Below are positions 41,361 through 49,909 of a stretch of 51,295 bases of DNA, in pieces (position 1 is the stretch's first letter; each line of letters begins with the position of its first letter). The position numbers and the translations under genes were made by a program. The stretch is from NCBI GenBank assembly GCA_023392795.1, contig JAEWNJ010000108.1, positions 1 through 51,295 of the forward strand, in the 5' to 3' direction. The DNA comes from Candidatus Cloacimonadota bacterium. GTDB lineage: Bacteria > Cloacimonadota > Cloacimonadia > Cloacimonadales > Cloacimonadaceae. The notes under the pieces were generated by a model. That model ran no database searches, was not told where the DNA came from, and saw only the letters and a program-made list of their open reading frames with translations.

Positions 41361-44158
41361 CAGTCCTCTCCTCGTAACTTGGGTAGTAGGCGCTCCAAAT
41401 GAATGCCATGGGATGCTTTTACCAGAATCACCGGGTGTTCAGGGAGGGAAGGGAAGTCGGCAATCAGGTCTTCCACGCTGGAATAATGCCGGCAAGGTTT
41501 ATCGCTGAATGCCACCGCACGCTTCCCCACGGTGTAAAGTTCTTCATAGCTGATTTCGGCAAGCATCGCACCGATCATTTGATGATACATGTCTGCTTGA
41601 GTTCCCAATTCCAGCATATCACCCAGAAACGCCACATGCGGCTTCTCGGGATGCAGATCACGCCAAAACTCCAGGGCGGATTGCATGGACACAGGATTCG
41701 CATTGTAACAATCAACGATTAAATAGCCCCCTCGCAGCTTCTCTACTTGCATCCGCATATCCAGTGAAACGGGCTTGAATAGGGCCTGCTGAATCTCACT
41801 GGCCTCAATGCCCAGATTTAATGCCATGGCTATGGCAAAAGCGCTATTGATCACGTAGTGTGGCGCGGAATATGGAATCGTGTAGCGGGTTCCACTCAAA
41901 TCAAAGCTCTTTCCCTGAGCTTCATCACGCACATCTGAGATCCGGTAAACAGCATCATCCGCATAACCCACAGACTTCCCTGATTCATGGTATAGCTCAA
42001 ATCTGGGATCATCCGCAGGGTAGAGCCTGAGATCCAGGGCACGATGGAAGAGATCAGTCTTTTCACGCATTACTCCGTCTTCGTCCCCAAAATACTCCAG
42101 ATGAGACGGACCAACGTTCAGAATGATGCCAGCATCCGGCATTATGGTGTCGCTCAGTAGCGCGATCTCCCCGAAGTGATTGGTGCCGATTTCAAACACG
42201 CCAAAGCGATGATTGGGCTCAATTCGAAGGATGGTTTTACACAGACCAATGATGTTGTTCTCATTCTTCAAAGTCTTCAGAGTGGGCGCAACATATTCCA
42301 GGATTGCCGTTAATAGCTCCTTGGTACTGGTTTTCCCAGTGGAACCGGTCAGAGCTGTTTTGTGTATATCAAACATCAGGAGATACTTCTGCATCAGTTT
42401 TGACATCAGTAATGCGCAATCAGAAGTCTGAAAGTAACGCTTCTGGTCTGGGAGCGCGATAGTCCCCACGGCAAAACAGCTATCCTGCTTTAACACATTG
42501 GAGATAAATCGATTGCCGTCGAAGTTTTCACCATTGATCGCAAAGAACATGGATTCTGGTTTGATGGAGCGACTGTCCGTACTGAGAAAGCGATAGGATG
42601 CTCCATCGAAAGAGCAGTTTTCGTCCAAGGACTGCTCTTCCACGATTGCCAGCATCAAGGGATCCAGTGGCAATAGCATTTCATCGTCAGCTTTGTTCTG
42701 TTTTGCCTGAGCCAGAGATTCCCTGGCCGCTTCCCGATCATCAAAGTGATGGCGGACACCCTTTGTTTCCTGATAGTTTTCATGTCCCTTGCCGCAGATC
42801 AGCACGACGTCACCTTTCCTGGCGAGCCTGATGGCGGAAGCTATGGCGGTACCTCGATCGCGGATAATCCACCAAGGGAGGGAGAGTTCACGGTCGCGTA
42901 CGATATCCTGTATGATTAGATTGGGGTTTTCATGGCGGGGATTATCATCGGTGATGATGACAGCGTCACTGAACCTGAGCGCTGCTTGCAGCATCAAGGG
43001 GCGTTTGCCGGTATCTCTGTTTCCTCCCGCTCCGATCACGCTGATTACGCGTCCGTGCGGGAGTTTGTTTATGCTTTTCAACAGATTAATGATCGCATCC
43101 GGTGTGTGGGCATAATCCACGTAGATGCCAATTCCCAGGTCGTTTGTCACTGCTTCGATGCGTCCGGGGACTGGCATCAGTCTTTCGATCAGTTTCGTGA
43201 GTATCGCTTTATCATGCTTTGCTGCCAGCAGTGTTCCCAGTGCCAGAGCGAGATTATCCACATTGAAGGATCCAATCAGGGGACTGGCGATCTCCATCGC
43301 TTGCTTATCCTTGCTGACTAGTTTGAAGGAAGATCCATCTAAGCGGGTTTGCGCGTCGGTGATCATAAAATCCGCATCGGAAGCATGCCCTACGCTGAAA
43401 ATCCCTGCACCTGTGCTTTGTAGCCGATCCGCGATAATCCTGCCGTGATCATCGTCGATGTTTACCACACTTACCGCGGAGTTCCGGATAGCTCTTTCAA
43501 AGAGCATGTATTTTGCCGAGAAATACTCATCCATATTCTTGTGAAAATCCAGATGATCTCGGCTGAGATTGGTGAACAAGCAGTAATCGAACTGAACATT
43601 ATACACCCGGTCCAGAGCCAGGGCGTGCGAGGAGACCTCCATCACCACATGCTGCACTCCTGCGTCTGCCATCTTCTGGAAGATCGCGTTCAATTGCATG
43701 ATATCCGGAGTTGTATGGGCTGTCTCGTGCTGCTCCTCGTTGATCCGGTATCCCAAAGTGCCGATCCATCCGCAGGAGTACCCCATCAAGCGTAGAAGCT
43801 GGAACAGCATGAGGGAGACGGTTGTCTTGCCATTGGTCCCGGTTACTCCATACAGGGTAAAGTGTTGCGAAGGTCTTCCATAGTATTCTGAGGCATAGAG
43901 GGCGGCTGCTTTGCGGCTGTCTTTTACTTGAATATCAGCTTGATGATCTTCGCCAACGATCAGGGCGGCACCTAGTTTTCTGGCCTCACCGATGAGCTGA
44001 TGGCCATCGAAACGTTCACCTTTAATAGCGATGAAGGTATCGCCTGCTTTGATCTCCCGGTGGTCGGTTCGCGGAAAAGGCAGGGACTCATCGTGCCATT
44101 CAGTTTGGCAGCTCACGAGTAACCCGTGTTCTTCAAGCAAAGTCAATAATGTCTTCAT
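41360..44158 (-). CDS. murE-murF: MurE-MurF fusion ligase (tripeptide plus dipeptide addition)
   Basis: One 932-residue frame carries two complete Mur ligases. Residues ~1-490 are MurE, adding the third amino acid, with P-loop 'GTNGKTT' (107-113), 'HTTPD', 'VSSHAL', 'NRDTGKRPLM' and 'DNPR' (405-408) plus 'GKGHE', the set that marks meso-diaminopimelate specificity. Residues ~495-932 are MurF, adding D-Ala-D-Ala, with 'TDSRSIKPESMFFAI', P-loop 'GSTGKTS' (605-611), 'LKNENNIIG', 'EIGTNHFGEIA' and 'DCYNANPVSM'. The ATG at 44158 overlaps the ftsI stop (TGATG) and has GGAGG ten bases upstream; a TTG at 44161 is the alternative. No stop or frameshift separates the parts, so both reactions sit on one polypeptide. 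Confidence 0.96.
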   Translation of the reverse strand: MKTLLTLLEEHGLLVSCQTEWHDESLPFPRTDHREIKAGDTFIAIKGERFDGHQLIGEARKLGAALIVGEDHQADIQVKDSRKAAALYASEYYGRPSQHFTLYGVTGTNGKTTVSLMLFQLLRLMGYSCGWIGTLGYRINEEQHETAHTTPDIMQLNAIFQKMADAGVQHVVMEVSSHALALDRVYNVQFDYCLFTNLSRDHLDFHKNMDEYFSAKYMLFERAIRNSAVSVVNIDDDHGRIIADRLQSTGAGIFSVGHASDADFMITDAQTRLDGSSFKLVSKDKQAMEIASPLIGSFNVDNLALALGTLLAAKHDKAILTKLIERLMPVPGRIEAVTNDLGIGIYVDYAHTPDAIINLLKSINKLPHGRVISVIGAGGNRDTGKRPLMLQAALRFSDAVIITDDNPRHENPNLIIQDIVRDRELSLPWWIIRDRGTAIASAIRLARKGDVVLICGKGHENYQETKGVRHHFDDREAARESLAQAKQNKADDEMLLPLDPLMLAIVEEQSLDENCSFDGASYRFLSTDSRSIKPESMFFAINGENFDGNRFISNVLKQDSCFAVGTIALPDQKRYFQTSDCALLMSKLMQKYLLMFDIHKTALTGSTGKTSTKELLTAILEYVAPTLKTLKNENNIIGLCKTILRIEPNHRFGVFEIGTNHFGEIALLSDTIMPDAGIILNVGPSHLEYFGDEDGVMREKTDLFHRALDLRLYPADDPRFELYHESGKSVGYADDAVYRISDVRDEAQGKSFDLSGTRYTIPYSAPHYVINSAFAIAMALNLGIEASEIQQALFKPVSLDMRMQVEKLRGGYLIVDCYNANPVSMQSALEFWRDLHPEKPHVAFLGDMLELGTQADMYHQMIGAMLAEISYEELYTVGKRAVAFSDKPCRHYSSVEDLIADFPSLPEHPVILVKASHGIHLERLLPKLRGED

Positions 44159-46332
44159 CAAAGCGACGCCTCCACCAGACAGATGCTCTCGTTGCTGATT
44201 CTTGATCCCGGCAGGAGCGACTGCTTGCGTACAATTCCGGAACCGTTGATCCGGATGGGAACTCCGTTTTCGGTGGCCATCTGAACCGCCTTGCGCAGGG
44301 TCATGCCCACCAGATTGGGCATGGTCCCCTTGATCACTGTTTCTTTGGTTTCGGTCTTGGCCTTGCCAAGCTTCAGAGTAATGGGGTGGTTGCGATCCAC
44401 CGAGATTCCCGCTTTGGGGAATTGATCGATCACCACAGACGCACTGTCGGGGCCTTCCACCTTGTATAGGAAGCCGTAGCGATTCAGTATTTGCTCCACT
44501 GAATGGATGCTTTGCCCTACCAGGTTTGGCATTTTTTGTGAACTCTGCATCAACCGCTCATTGTAGGGCAGGATGTTGCAATCCGGCATAAAGAGTATGT
44601 TTTCTACGATCTTGCCAAAGGTGGGGGCTGCGCTCATGGATCCAAAGCGGAAATAGTGATCAGGCTCATCATAAAAGACTACGATCACCATCTGGGGATC
44701 TTCCACGGGGAAGAGTCCCACAAACACAGCGTTGTACTTGCCGCTGGAATATCCCCGGGTCCCCTCAACGTTCTTCTCAGCTGTCCCGGTTTTACCACCC
44801 ACCGTGATGTAATCCATCTTTATGTGTCGCGCAGTGCCATCGTCCACCACGTCCTGGATGTACGACAACATGGTATCACAAGCTGCTTTACTGGATATCT
44901 GGCGTAATACTGAGGGTTCAAAGCTTTCCAAAATGTTACCGTCATCATCCTTGTAGCTATCCACAATCGTTGGCTTCATCAGCTTGCCCCCATTGGCTAT
45001 GGCGGAGTATGCCGCAGCCAATTGAATAGCTGTCACAGAGATTGATTGACCAAAGGACAAGGAATGGAGTGAATAGCCGTCCCAGTTTTCCAGCTTGGCA
45101 AAGAGGCCGCTGGATTCTCCAAATAGATTCAGTGCGCTCTTTTGTCCAAAGCCCATGGAGATAAACTCTTCATATAGCCTTGTGCTGCCAATGCGTTCGG
45201 CGATTTTCGCCACACCTACGTTGCTGGACTTGGCGATGATTCCTCTGGCATTCAGAGGTCCGTAGTCATGTGTATCTGTGATTTTACGCCTGCCAACCTG
45301 ATAGTGACCGCATTCGATCAGTTCATTAGGTTTTACCAGCTTGTATTCCAGTGCGGATAGCATAGTGATCGGTTTCATGGTGCTTCCCGGCTCAAACATA
45401 AAGGAAGCAGGGATGTTTGAGCGGCTGCGCACAATGTTTTGATCGTCGGTTTTGTCGCTATTGGAAACTCCTGCCAGGGCGATCAGTCTTCCGGTTTTGG
45501 GATCCATCACCACTGCTCCGCCATGCAGGGCTCCATACTTTTCCACCCCTTCGTAAAGGGCGTTTTCCACTATTTCCTGCACCTTGGAATCTATTGTGAG
45601 ATACACGTTTTGCCCGTGTCTGGGTTTCTTTTCATGCAGATCGGGGTAGGGAACCCTGTTGCCATTGGCATCAAGTACTATTTCCCGCCATCCGTATCCA
45701 CCCGCGAGATTCTTGTCAAAGGTGGCTTCCAGACCGTTCATGCCCGATAGCTTGTACAGTGATTTGCTGTTGGTTACGGGGTCATAACCGCTGGATTCTT
45801 CTTTCACCGATCCCATCAAGCGGGCTGCAAGTACTCCCTTGGAGTATATTCTACGCATCGAGGCAAAATTGTGGATCAGCCCCGGTAGCTTATTATTGGA
45901 GAATGCCTGGATGATGTTGTCCAGCTCTGCTTCGCTAATCTTGTTGGATATCTGGATGGAGGAGTTCTTGTTCCCCTTGTTCATTCGTTTCAGCACTGCT
46001 TCTGTTTCCACATTGCTGTACTTGGCAATGGTCTCGGCGATCCGGTTAAAAGCTTCATCCCGCCCGATATCATTGCGATCTGCCCAGGTATTTACAGCAC
46101 CCCGGTCGATGTCTATCTGATAATAGCTAACGCTGCTGACCAATAGGTTGCCCTTGGCATCATAGATCGCGCCCCTGCGGGGAACTAGAATTTCTTTGCG
46201 CGGGATATAGCGTACGCGCCGCAGATGGGCAAAATTGAAGGGATCCAATATCTGGATGCAAAAAAGGTAAGCGCTCCACAGTACTGCCGCCGCGCCAAAG
46301 ATCAGGACCAGGAAGTAGTATCGGCTTTGCAT
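44158..46332 (-). CDS. ftsI: Septal transpeptidase FtsI (class B PBP) with two PASTA domains
   Basis: FtsI cross-links septal peptidoglycan. The 724-residue protein has one N-terminal membrane segment (~6-26), a dimerisation/pedestal domain beginning 'LVPRRGAIYDAKGN', and a transpeptidase domain with Ser317-x-x-Lys320 ('EPGSTMKP'), Ser369-x-Asn371 ('KSSNVG') and Lys514-Thr-Gly ('VGGKTGTAEK'). The C-terminus has two PASTA domains (about 600-657, 'MPNLVGQSIHSVEQ', and 668-724, 'MPNLVGMTLRKAVQ'). PASTA tails are usual in Gram-positive PBP2x/SpoVD and uncommon in proteobacterial FtsI. It lies five bases after ftsL. Confidence 0.96.
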   Translation of the reverse strand: MQSRYYFLVLIFGAAAVLWSAYLFCIQILDPFNFAHLRRVRYIPRKEILVPRRGAIYDAKGNLLVSSVSYYQIDIDRGAVNTWADRNDIGRDEAFNRIAETIAKYSNVETEAVLKRMNKGNKNSSIQISNKISEAELDNIIQAFSNNKLPGLIHNFASMRRIYSKGVLAARLMGSVKEESSGYDPVTNSKSLYKLSGMNGLEATFDKNLAGGYGWREIVLDANGNRVPYPDLHEKKPRHGQNVYLTIDSKVQEIVENALYEGVEKYGALHGGAVVMDPKTGRLIALAGVSNSDKTDDQNIVRSRSNIPASFMFEPGSTMKPITMLSALEYKLVKPNELIECGHYQVGRRKITDTHDYGPLNARGIIAKSSNVGVAKIAERIGSTRLYEEFISMGFGQKSALNLFGESSGLFAKLENWDGYSLHSLSFGQSISVTAIQLAAAYSAIANGGKLMKPTIVDSYKDDDGNILESFEPSVLRQISSKAACDTMLSYIQDVVDDGTARHIKMDYITVGGKTGTAEKNVEGTRGYSSGKYNAVFVGLFPVEDPQMVIVVFYDEPDHYFRFGSMSAAPTFGKIVENILFMPDCNILPYNERLMQSSQKMPNLVGQSIHSVEQILNRYGFLYKVEGPDSASVVIDQFPKAGISVDRNHPITLKLGKAKTETKETVIKGTMPNLVGMTLRKAVQMATENGVPIRINGSGIVRKQSLLPGSRISNESICLVEASL

Positions 46333-46337
46333 GATCT

Positions 46338-46694
46338 TTAGTCTAGCATGATTTCCATGTTTTTGGCTTCCGCCTTGGAGGCGATCAAATCGATGATCGT
46401 ATAAGAACTCTCTTTCTTGTCCGGTGCCGGCTCGTGAACGTAGATCACCTTGCCTTGCTCCTGATCCGGGATAAACTGGCTCAGCTCCACCCGCACCAGT
46501 GAGGCAATGTGTCTGCCGCTACGCAGATCGTCATGCTCCACAAGCAGCTCGGTATTGATGTTTTTCTCTGCATTAAAGGTCTTTTCCAAATCCGAGAGCT
46601 TGCGTGTGTCCGCCACCACCCGGTTGTTGTTATAAAAACTCAAGAATCCGCATATGGTAGCTAGTATCAACAATGCGATCAGTCTTCCTCTCAT
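46338..46694 (-). CDS. ftsL: FtsL-like division protein
   Basis: The 118-residue protein has a short cytoplasmic start, one membrane helix (~5-20, 'LIALLILATICGFLSFY') and a polar, probably coiled-coil stretch ('TRKLSDLEKTFNAEKNINTELLVEHDDLRS'). FtsL proteins diverge strongly, so the call rests on size, topology and its location between rsmH and ftsI, which is invariant for ftsL. It overlaps rsmH by four bases. Confidence 0.75.
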   Translation of the reverse strand: MRGRLIALLILATICGFLSFYNNNRVVADTRKLSDLEKTFNAEKNINTELLVEHDDLRSGRHIASLVRVELSQFIPDQEQGKVIYVHEPAPDKKESSYTIIDLIASKAEAKNMEIMLD

Positions 46695-47626
46695 TTTTCC
46701 CCCATTACCTTTTCCGCCGCGCGTAGTTTAGCGCTGCGGGAGCGTGAATTATCGTCAGTTTCTTCTGGAGAAGCCGTTATCGGCTTCCGGCAGAGTAGTT
46801 TTAATTGCTTATGGTGGTCGCATACGCAGTGAATGATCGCCGGAGGGCAGATGCACCCTGTGGCAGCCAGACGGAACGCATTCTTTACGATGCGATCCTC
46901 CAGTGAGTGGTAGCTCATTACCACGATGCGGCCTCCGGGATTGAGCAAATTGATGGCATCATTCAGGGCAATGCTGAGCGAGTTTAACTCGTCATTCACC
47001 GCGATGCGGATGGCTTGGAAAACACGTACCTTGGTCTTCAGAGATTCTTTGCTCCCCGTTCCGGCTACGCTTTCGATCACTCTGGCCAGTTGACCAGTGC
47101 TGCGAATCTCGTCCTTTTCTCTTTCCCTTTCGATGGCTCTGGCAATTCGCCCGGCACCATTCTCTTCACCGTATTCTTTGAATATCTTTGCTAAGTCTTG
47201 AACGCTATATGTGTTTACCAGCTTCCTGGCATCCAGATCCATACCGGTATCCATGCGCATGTCCAGCGCAGCATCTTTATCGAAACTAAAACCGCGGCGG
47301 GCATCATCAAGCTGATGCGAGGAAACCCCCAGATCGAACAATATGCCGTCGATCCCCTTTACCTTATTATAGGAGAGCTGAGTTCTGAGCTGGCTGAAGT
47401 TACTGTGAATGAATACGGGATTATGCTCTTTCAGAGTGCTTCCAGCCGCTCTGATAGCCTCCATATCCTGATCAAAGGCATAAAGCTTGATCCCCGGCTC
47501 TTTTTGATACATGGCCAGAGCGTGGCCTCCACCTCCCAACGTGGCGTCCACGTACACCTTGCCGGCTCTCAGATTCAGGAGCTCGATGCAGGTGGCAGAC
47601 ATCACAGGGACGTGGTAATTGCTCAA
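46691..47626 (-). CDS. rsmH: 16S rRNA m4C1402 methyltransferase RsmH (MraW)
   Basis: RsmH methylates N4 of cytidine 1402 in 16S rRNA with S-adenosylmethionine. The 311-residue protein shows 'HVPVMSATCIELL', 'YVDATLGGGGHALAMY', 'GILFDLGVSSHQLDDARRGF', 'RIARAIEREREK', 'FQAIRIAVNDEL' and 'VMSYHSLEDRIVK'. It overlaps mraZ and ftsL by four bases each. Confidence 0.98.
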   Translation of the reverse strand: MSNYHVPVMSATCIELLNLRAGKVYVDATLGGGGHALAMYQKEPGIKLYAFDQDMEAIRAAGSTLKEHNPVFIHSNFSQLRTQLSYNKVKGIDGILFDLGVSSHQLDDARRGFSFDKDAALDMRMDTGMDLDARKLVNTYSVQDLAKIFKEYGEENGAGRIARAIEREREKDEIRSTGQLARVIESVAGTGSKESLKTKVRVFQAIRIAVNDELNSLSIALNDAINLLNPGGRIVVMSYHSLEDRIVKNAFRLAATGCICPPAIIHCVCDHHKQLKLLCRKPITASPEETDDNSRSRSAKLRAAEKVMGEK

Positions 47627-48072
47627 AGCTGATAATCCTCACTGCTGAAAGTTTCTCTGTGAGCGGTCAGCTTTGCAGCACGAACGCGAGCGTAGACCTC
47701 AGGATTCCACAGGGAGATATAGTGTCCCTCACCCTTGATGATCACACTGTCGTCGATACCTACCTCAGACAGCAGCATCTCGTGAATCCTTACTCTACCC
47801 GGACCTTCCAGTTCTTGCTCCATCATGGCAAAGTCGATTAGCTGAGTACGCAGTTGCTTAGCCTTATCATCGCCGTTTTTCAGGCGTTCCAGTGTGCTTT
47901 TCCATGTGTCAAGCGGATAGATAGCAATGGTATTGTTCGCACCCATGGTCACCACAACGCTTTTCATCGCTTCTTCAGCAAATTTCTTCTTGAAACTTGC
48001 CGGAATGATCACGCGCTGCTTGTGCACCGAGTTTTCGAAGATACCTAGAAATTCACCGGACATATTCGACAC
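47623..48072 (-). CDS. mraZ: MraZ transcriptional regulator
   Basis: MraZ is an AbrB-like DNA-binding protein that regulates the dcw cluster it heads. The 149 residues include two MraZ halves, 'NSVHKQRVIIPASFKKKF' and 'LEGPGRVRIHEMLLSEVGI', each with the DNA-contact arginine region. AAGGTG lies six bases before the ATG. It is the first gene after the dcw promoter. I looked for tandem TGGGN boxes of the enterobacterial type in its leader and saw none, so its operator may differ. Confidence 0.96.
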   Translation of the reverse strand: MSNMSGEFLGIFENSVHKQRVIIPASFKKKFAEEAMKSVVVTMGANNTIAIYPLDTWKSTLERLKNGDDKAKQLRTQLIDFAMMEQELEGPGRVRIHEMLLSEVGIDDSVIIKGEGHYISLWNPEVYARVRAAKLTAHRETFSSEDYQL

Positions 48073-48415
48073 CTTTCATTCGTTGTTTCAGCCAGTTTTG
48101 AGCTATTCCTTATCGGATCAGGCCTTCAGGATTGCTCGCCTTGAACATTTTTGACTTTTTATGAGTTATTCTGACATCCTGTGCGACCTATATGACACTT
48201 CAGTTTTCTTGTCAAGCTCAAAATCATGTTTTTTTCATTTTTATGCATTTTTCTTTAATCGCCGCCCATAACGCACTCTGGATGGGGTTTTTGATGGCTT
48301 CTGCAAGCCCCTGGCTTTCAATTGCTTAACCCATTTTTTGGCTTTTTTTTCTTGACAGATCCTCCCCGGATAATCACTGTCACCCAGTAAATCTTATAAA
48401 GAAGTTAGGAACAAT
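48073..48415. other. Divergent promoter region between mraZ and rlpA
   Basis: This 343-base AT-rich spacer holds the dcw promoter (48187-48215, minus strand), a leader of about 108 bases before mraZ, and on the plus strand several T-runs and a TTGACA (48352-48357) that has no good -10 at normal spacing. No small gene or RNA was recognised. Confidence 0.6.
48187..48215 (-). promoter_or_regulatory. mraZ: Sigma70-like promoter of the dcw operon
   Basis: On the minus strand TTGACA (48215-48210) and TATAGG (48192-48187) are 17 bases apart. Transcription would start near 48180, giving a leader of about 108 bases before mraZ. The -35 is a perfect match and the -10 matches four of six. Confidence 0.7.
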
Positions 48416-48925
48416 ATGAGGAAACTTAAGAAGAAAATCATCCTCACCGTTCTGGCTTTGCAGGTCCTCGTGATAGGGCCAGTAATTGCCGAGTCGGTGT
48501 CAGGACTTGGGAGTGAGGAGATCGGTCTTCAGCAAGATGCGCTGGTGATTGATTCCCTGCACACTCAGGAACCTCCCGGAAGCATAGAAATGCTTGAGCC
48601 TGAAATAATGGTAGCCACCTACTACGGAAATAAGTTCCACGGCAGGAAGACAGCCAGCGGCGAAGTTTATAATCAATACGCACTCACCTGTGCACATAAA
48701 AGCCTCCCCTTCGATACCAAACTCATTGTCACCAATCCCACCAATGGCAAGACTGTGGAAGTACGTGTGAATGATCGGGGTCCCTTCACCCGAGGACGCG
48801 ACCTGGATCTTTCCTATCAGGCAGCCAAAGAAATCGAGTTAATTCTTCCCGGTGTGGCACCAGTGGAAGTAGTAATAGTTCATCCCGAGAATGATTCTCT
48901 ACGGGGTGATCTTGCCCATCGATAG
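48416..48925 (+). CDS. rlpA: RlpA-like septal lytic transglycosylase/lipoprotein-family protein
   Basis: RlpA proteins cleave denuded glycan strands at the septum. The 169-residue protein has a signal peptide (KIILTVLALQVLVIGPVIA) without an obvious lipobox Cys, a short linker, and the double-psi beta-barrel domain: 'ATYYGNKFHGRKTASGE', 'LTCAHKSLPFDTKLIVTN' and 'VRVNDRGPFTRGRDLDLSY', the last with the conserved Asp and the NDRGPF signature. No SPOR domain follows. It is divergent from the dcw operon, which fits a role in cell separation. Confidence 0.92.
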   Translation: MRKLKKKIILTVLALQVLVIGPVIAESVSGLGSEEIGLQQDALVIDSLHTQEPPGSIEMLEPEIMVATYYGNKFHGRKTASGEVYNQYALTCAHKSLPFDTKLIVTNPTNGKTVEVRVNDRGPFTRGRDLDLSYQAAKEIELILPGVAPVEVVIVHPENDSLRGDLAHR

Positions 48926-48982
48926 ATATCCCACAGTTTCCTGCTCACATCTCGAATAGCCAACTATAAAAGAAGCTAAACT

Positions 48983-49909
48983 ATGTCTCTTTTACCCCTG
49001 AAAATCAGTAAATCTGTTTCTGCTGCTCTTTCGCAAGGCAAGGCTGTATTGGCACTGGAATCTACCGTCGTTACCCACGGTTTACCATACCCGCAGAACT
49101 TTGCCGCTCTAGCCATGCTGGAAGAGCTTGCCACCGCGGAATCTGTGGTCCCTGCCACCATCGCCATCATTGAAGGACAATGCTGCATCGGCCTGGAAGA
49201 TGAGGACATTCTGAAACTCAAAGCACTGTTTCAGGATTCCCGCCATACTGCCCCCCAAAAGATCTCTATCCGCGATATAGCGCTTGCTATAAGTAAAGGT
49301 TATACTGGCGGAACCACTGTTTCTGCCACCATGTATCTGGCGCATCAGGCAGGGATCAAGGTGTTTGCCACAGGAGGGATTGGCGGTGTGCACAGGGGTT
49401 GGCAGGATACTCTGGATATCTCTTCCGATCTGGATGCCCTGGCCAAGATTCCTGTGATAGTAGTATGCGCTGGATCCAAAGCAATCCTGGATATCGCTGC
49501 CACACTGGAGATGCTGGAAGCCAGATCAGTGCCAGTATTTGCCTGGCAGAGTACTGAGTATCCCACGTTCTATTCCCGGACTAGCGGATTTTGTGTCCCT
49601 CGCATTGATAATGCGCGCGAATTGGCTCAGATATACCATATCTCGCGCTCCACTGCTGCTTTGAGTACCGGAATTATGCTGGCAAATCCCATTCCTGACG
49701 AGGATGAGATTCCCTGTGCCGAGATAGAGCCCAGTATCAAATCTGCCGTAGATGAAGCCCGACAAAAAGGCATCGGGGGCAAGGAGCTTACTCCCTTCCT
49801 TCTATCCGCCTTGGCTGAAAGCACTTCCGGGAGATCGATCAAAGCCAATCTGGCTTTACTCAGAAACAATGTAAAAGTGGGCGCTTTAGTCGCCAAGGAA
49901 TTAGTATGA
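48983..49909 (+). CDS. psuG: Pseudouridine-5'-phosphate glycosidase
   Basis: PsuG splits pseudouridine-5'-phosphate into uracil and ribose-5-phosphate. The 308-residue protein has the hallmark 'ALESTVVTHGLPYPQN' with the catalytic Glu26, 'GYTGGTTVSATMYLA', 'FATGGIGGVHRG', 'VVCAGSKAILDIAATLE' with the Schiff-base Lys, and 'PVFAWQSTEYPTFYSRTSG'. PsuK, the kinase that supplies its substrate, is not nearby, so it must be elsewhere or the enzyme acts on imported phosphate. Its stop overlaps the next start (ATGA). Confidence 0.96.
   Translation: MSLLPLKISKSVSAALSQGKAVLALESTVVTHGLPYPQNFAALAMLEELATAESVVPATIAIIEGQCCIGLEDEDILKLKALFQDSRHTAPQKISIRDIALAISKGYTGGTTVSATMYLAHQAGIKVFATGGIGGVHRGWQDTLDISSDLDALAKIPVIVVCAGSKAILDIAATLEMLEARSVPVFAWQSTEYPTFYSRTSGFCVPRIDNARELAQIYHISRSTAALSTGIMLANPIPDEDEIPCAEIEPSIKSAVDEARQKGIGGKELTPFLLSALAESTSGRSIKANLALLRNNVKVGALVAKELV

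Noticed and set aside
43254..43262. A perfect DnaA box TTATCCACA inside the murE part
   Set aside because: Single occurrence within coding sequence; consistent with chance, unlike the intergenic cluster.
48352..48374. TTGACA with GATAAT as a promoter for rlpA
   Set aside because: The spacing is only 11 bases, too short for sigma70; no better -10 at 16-18 bases.
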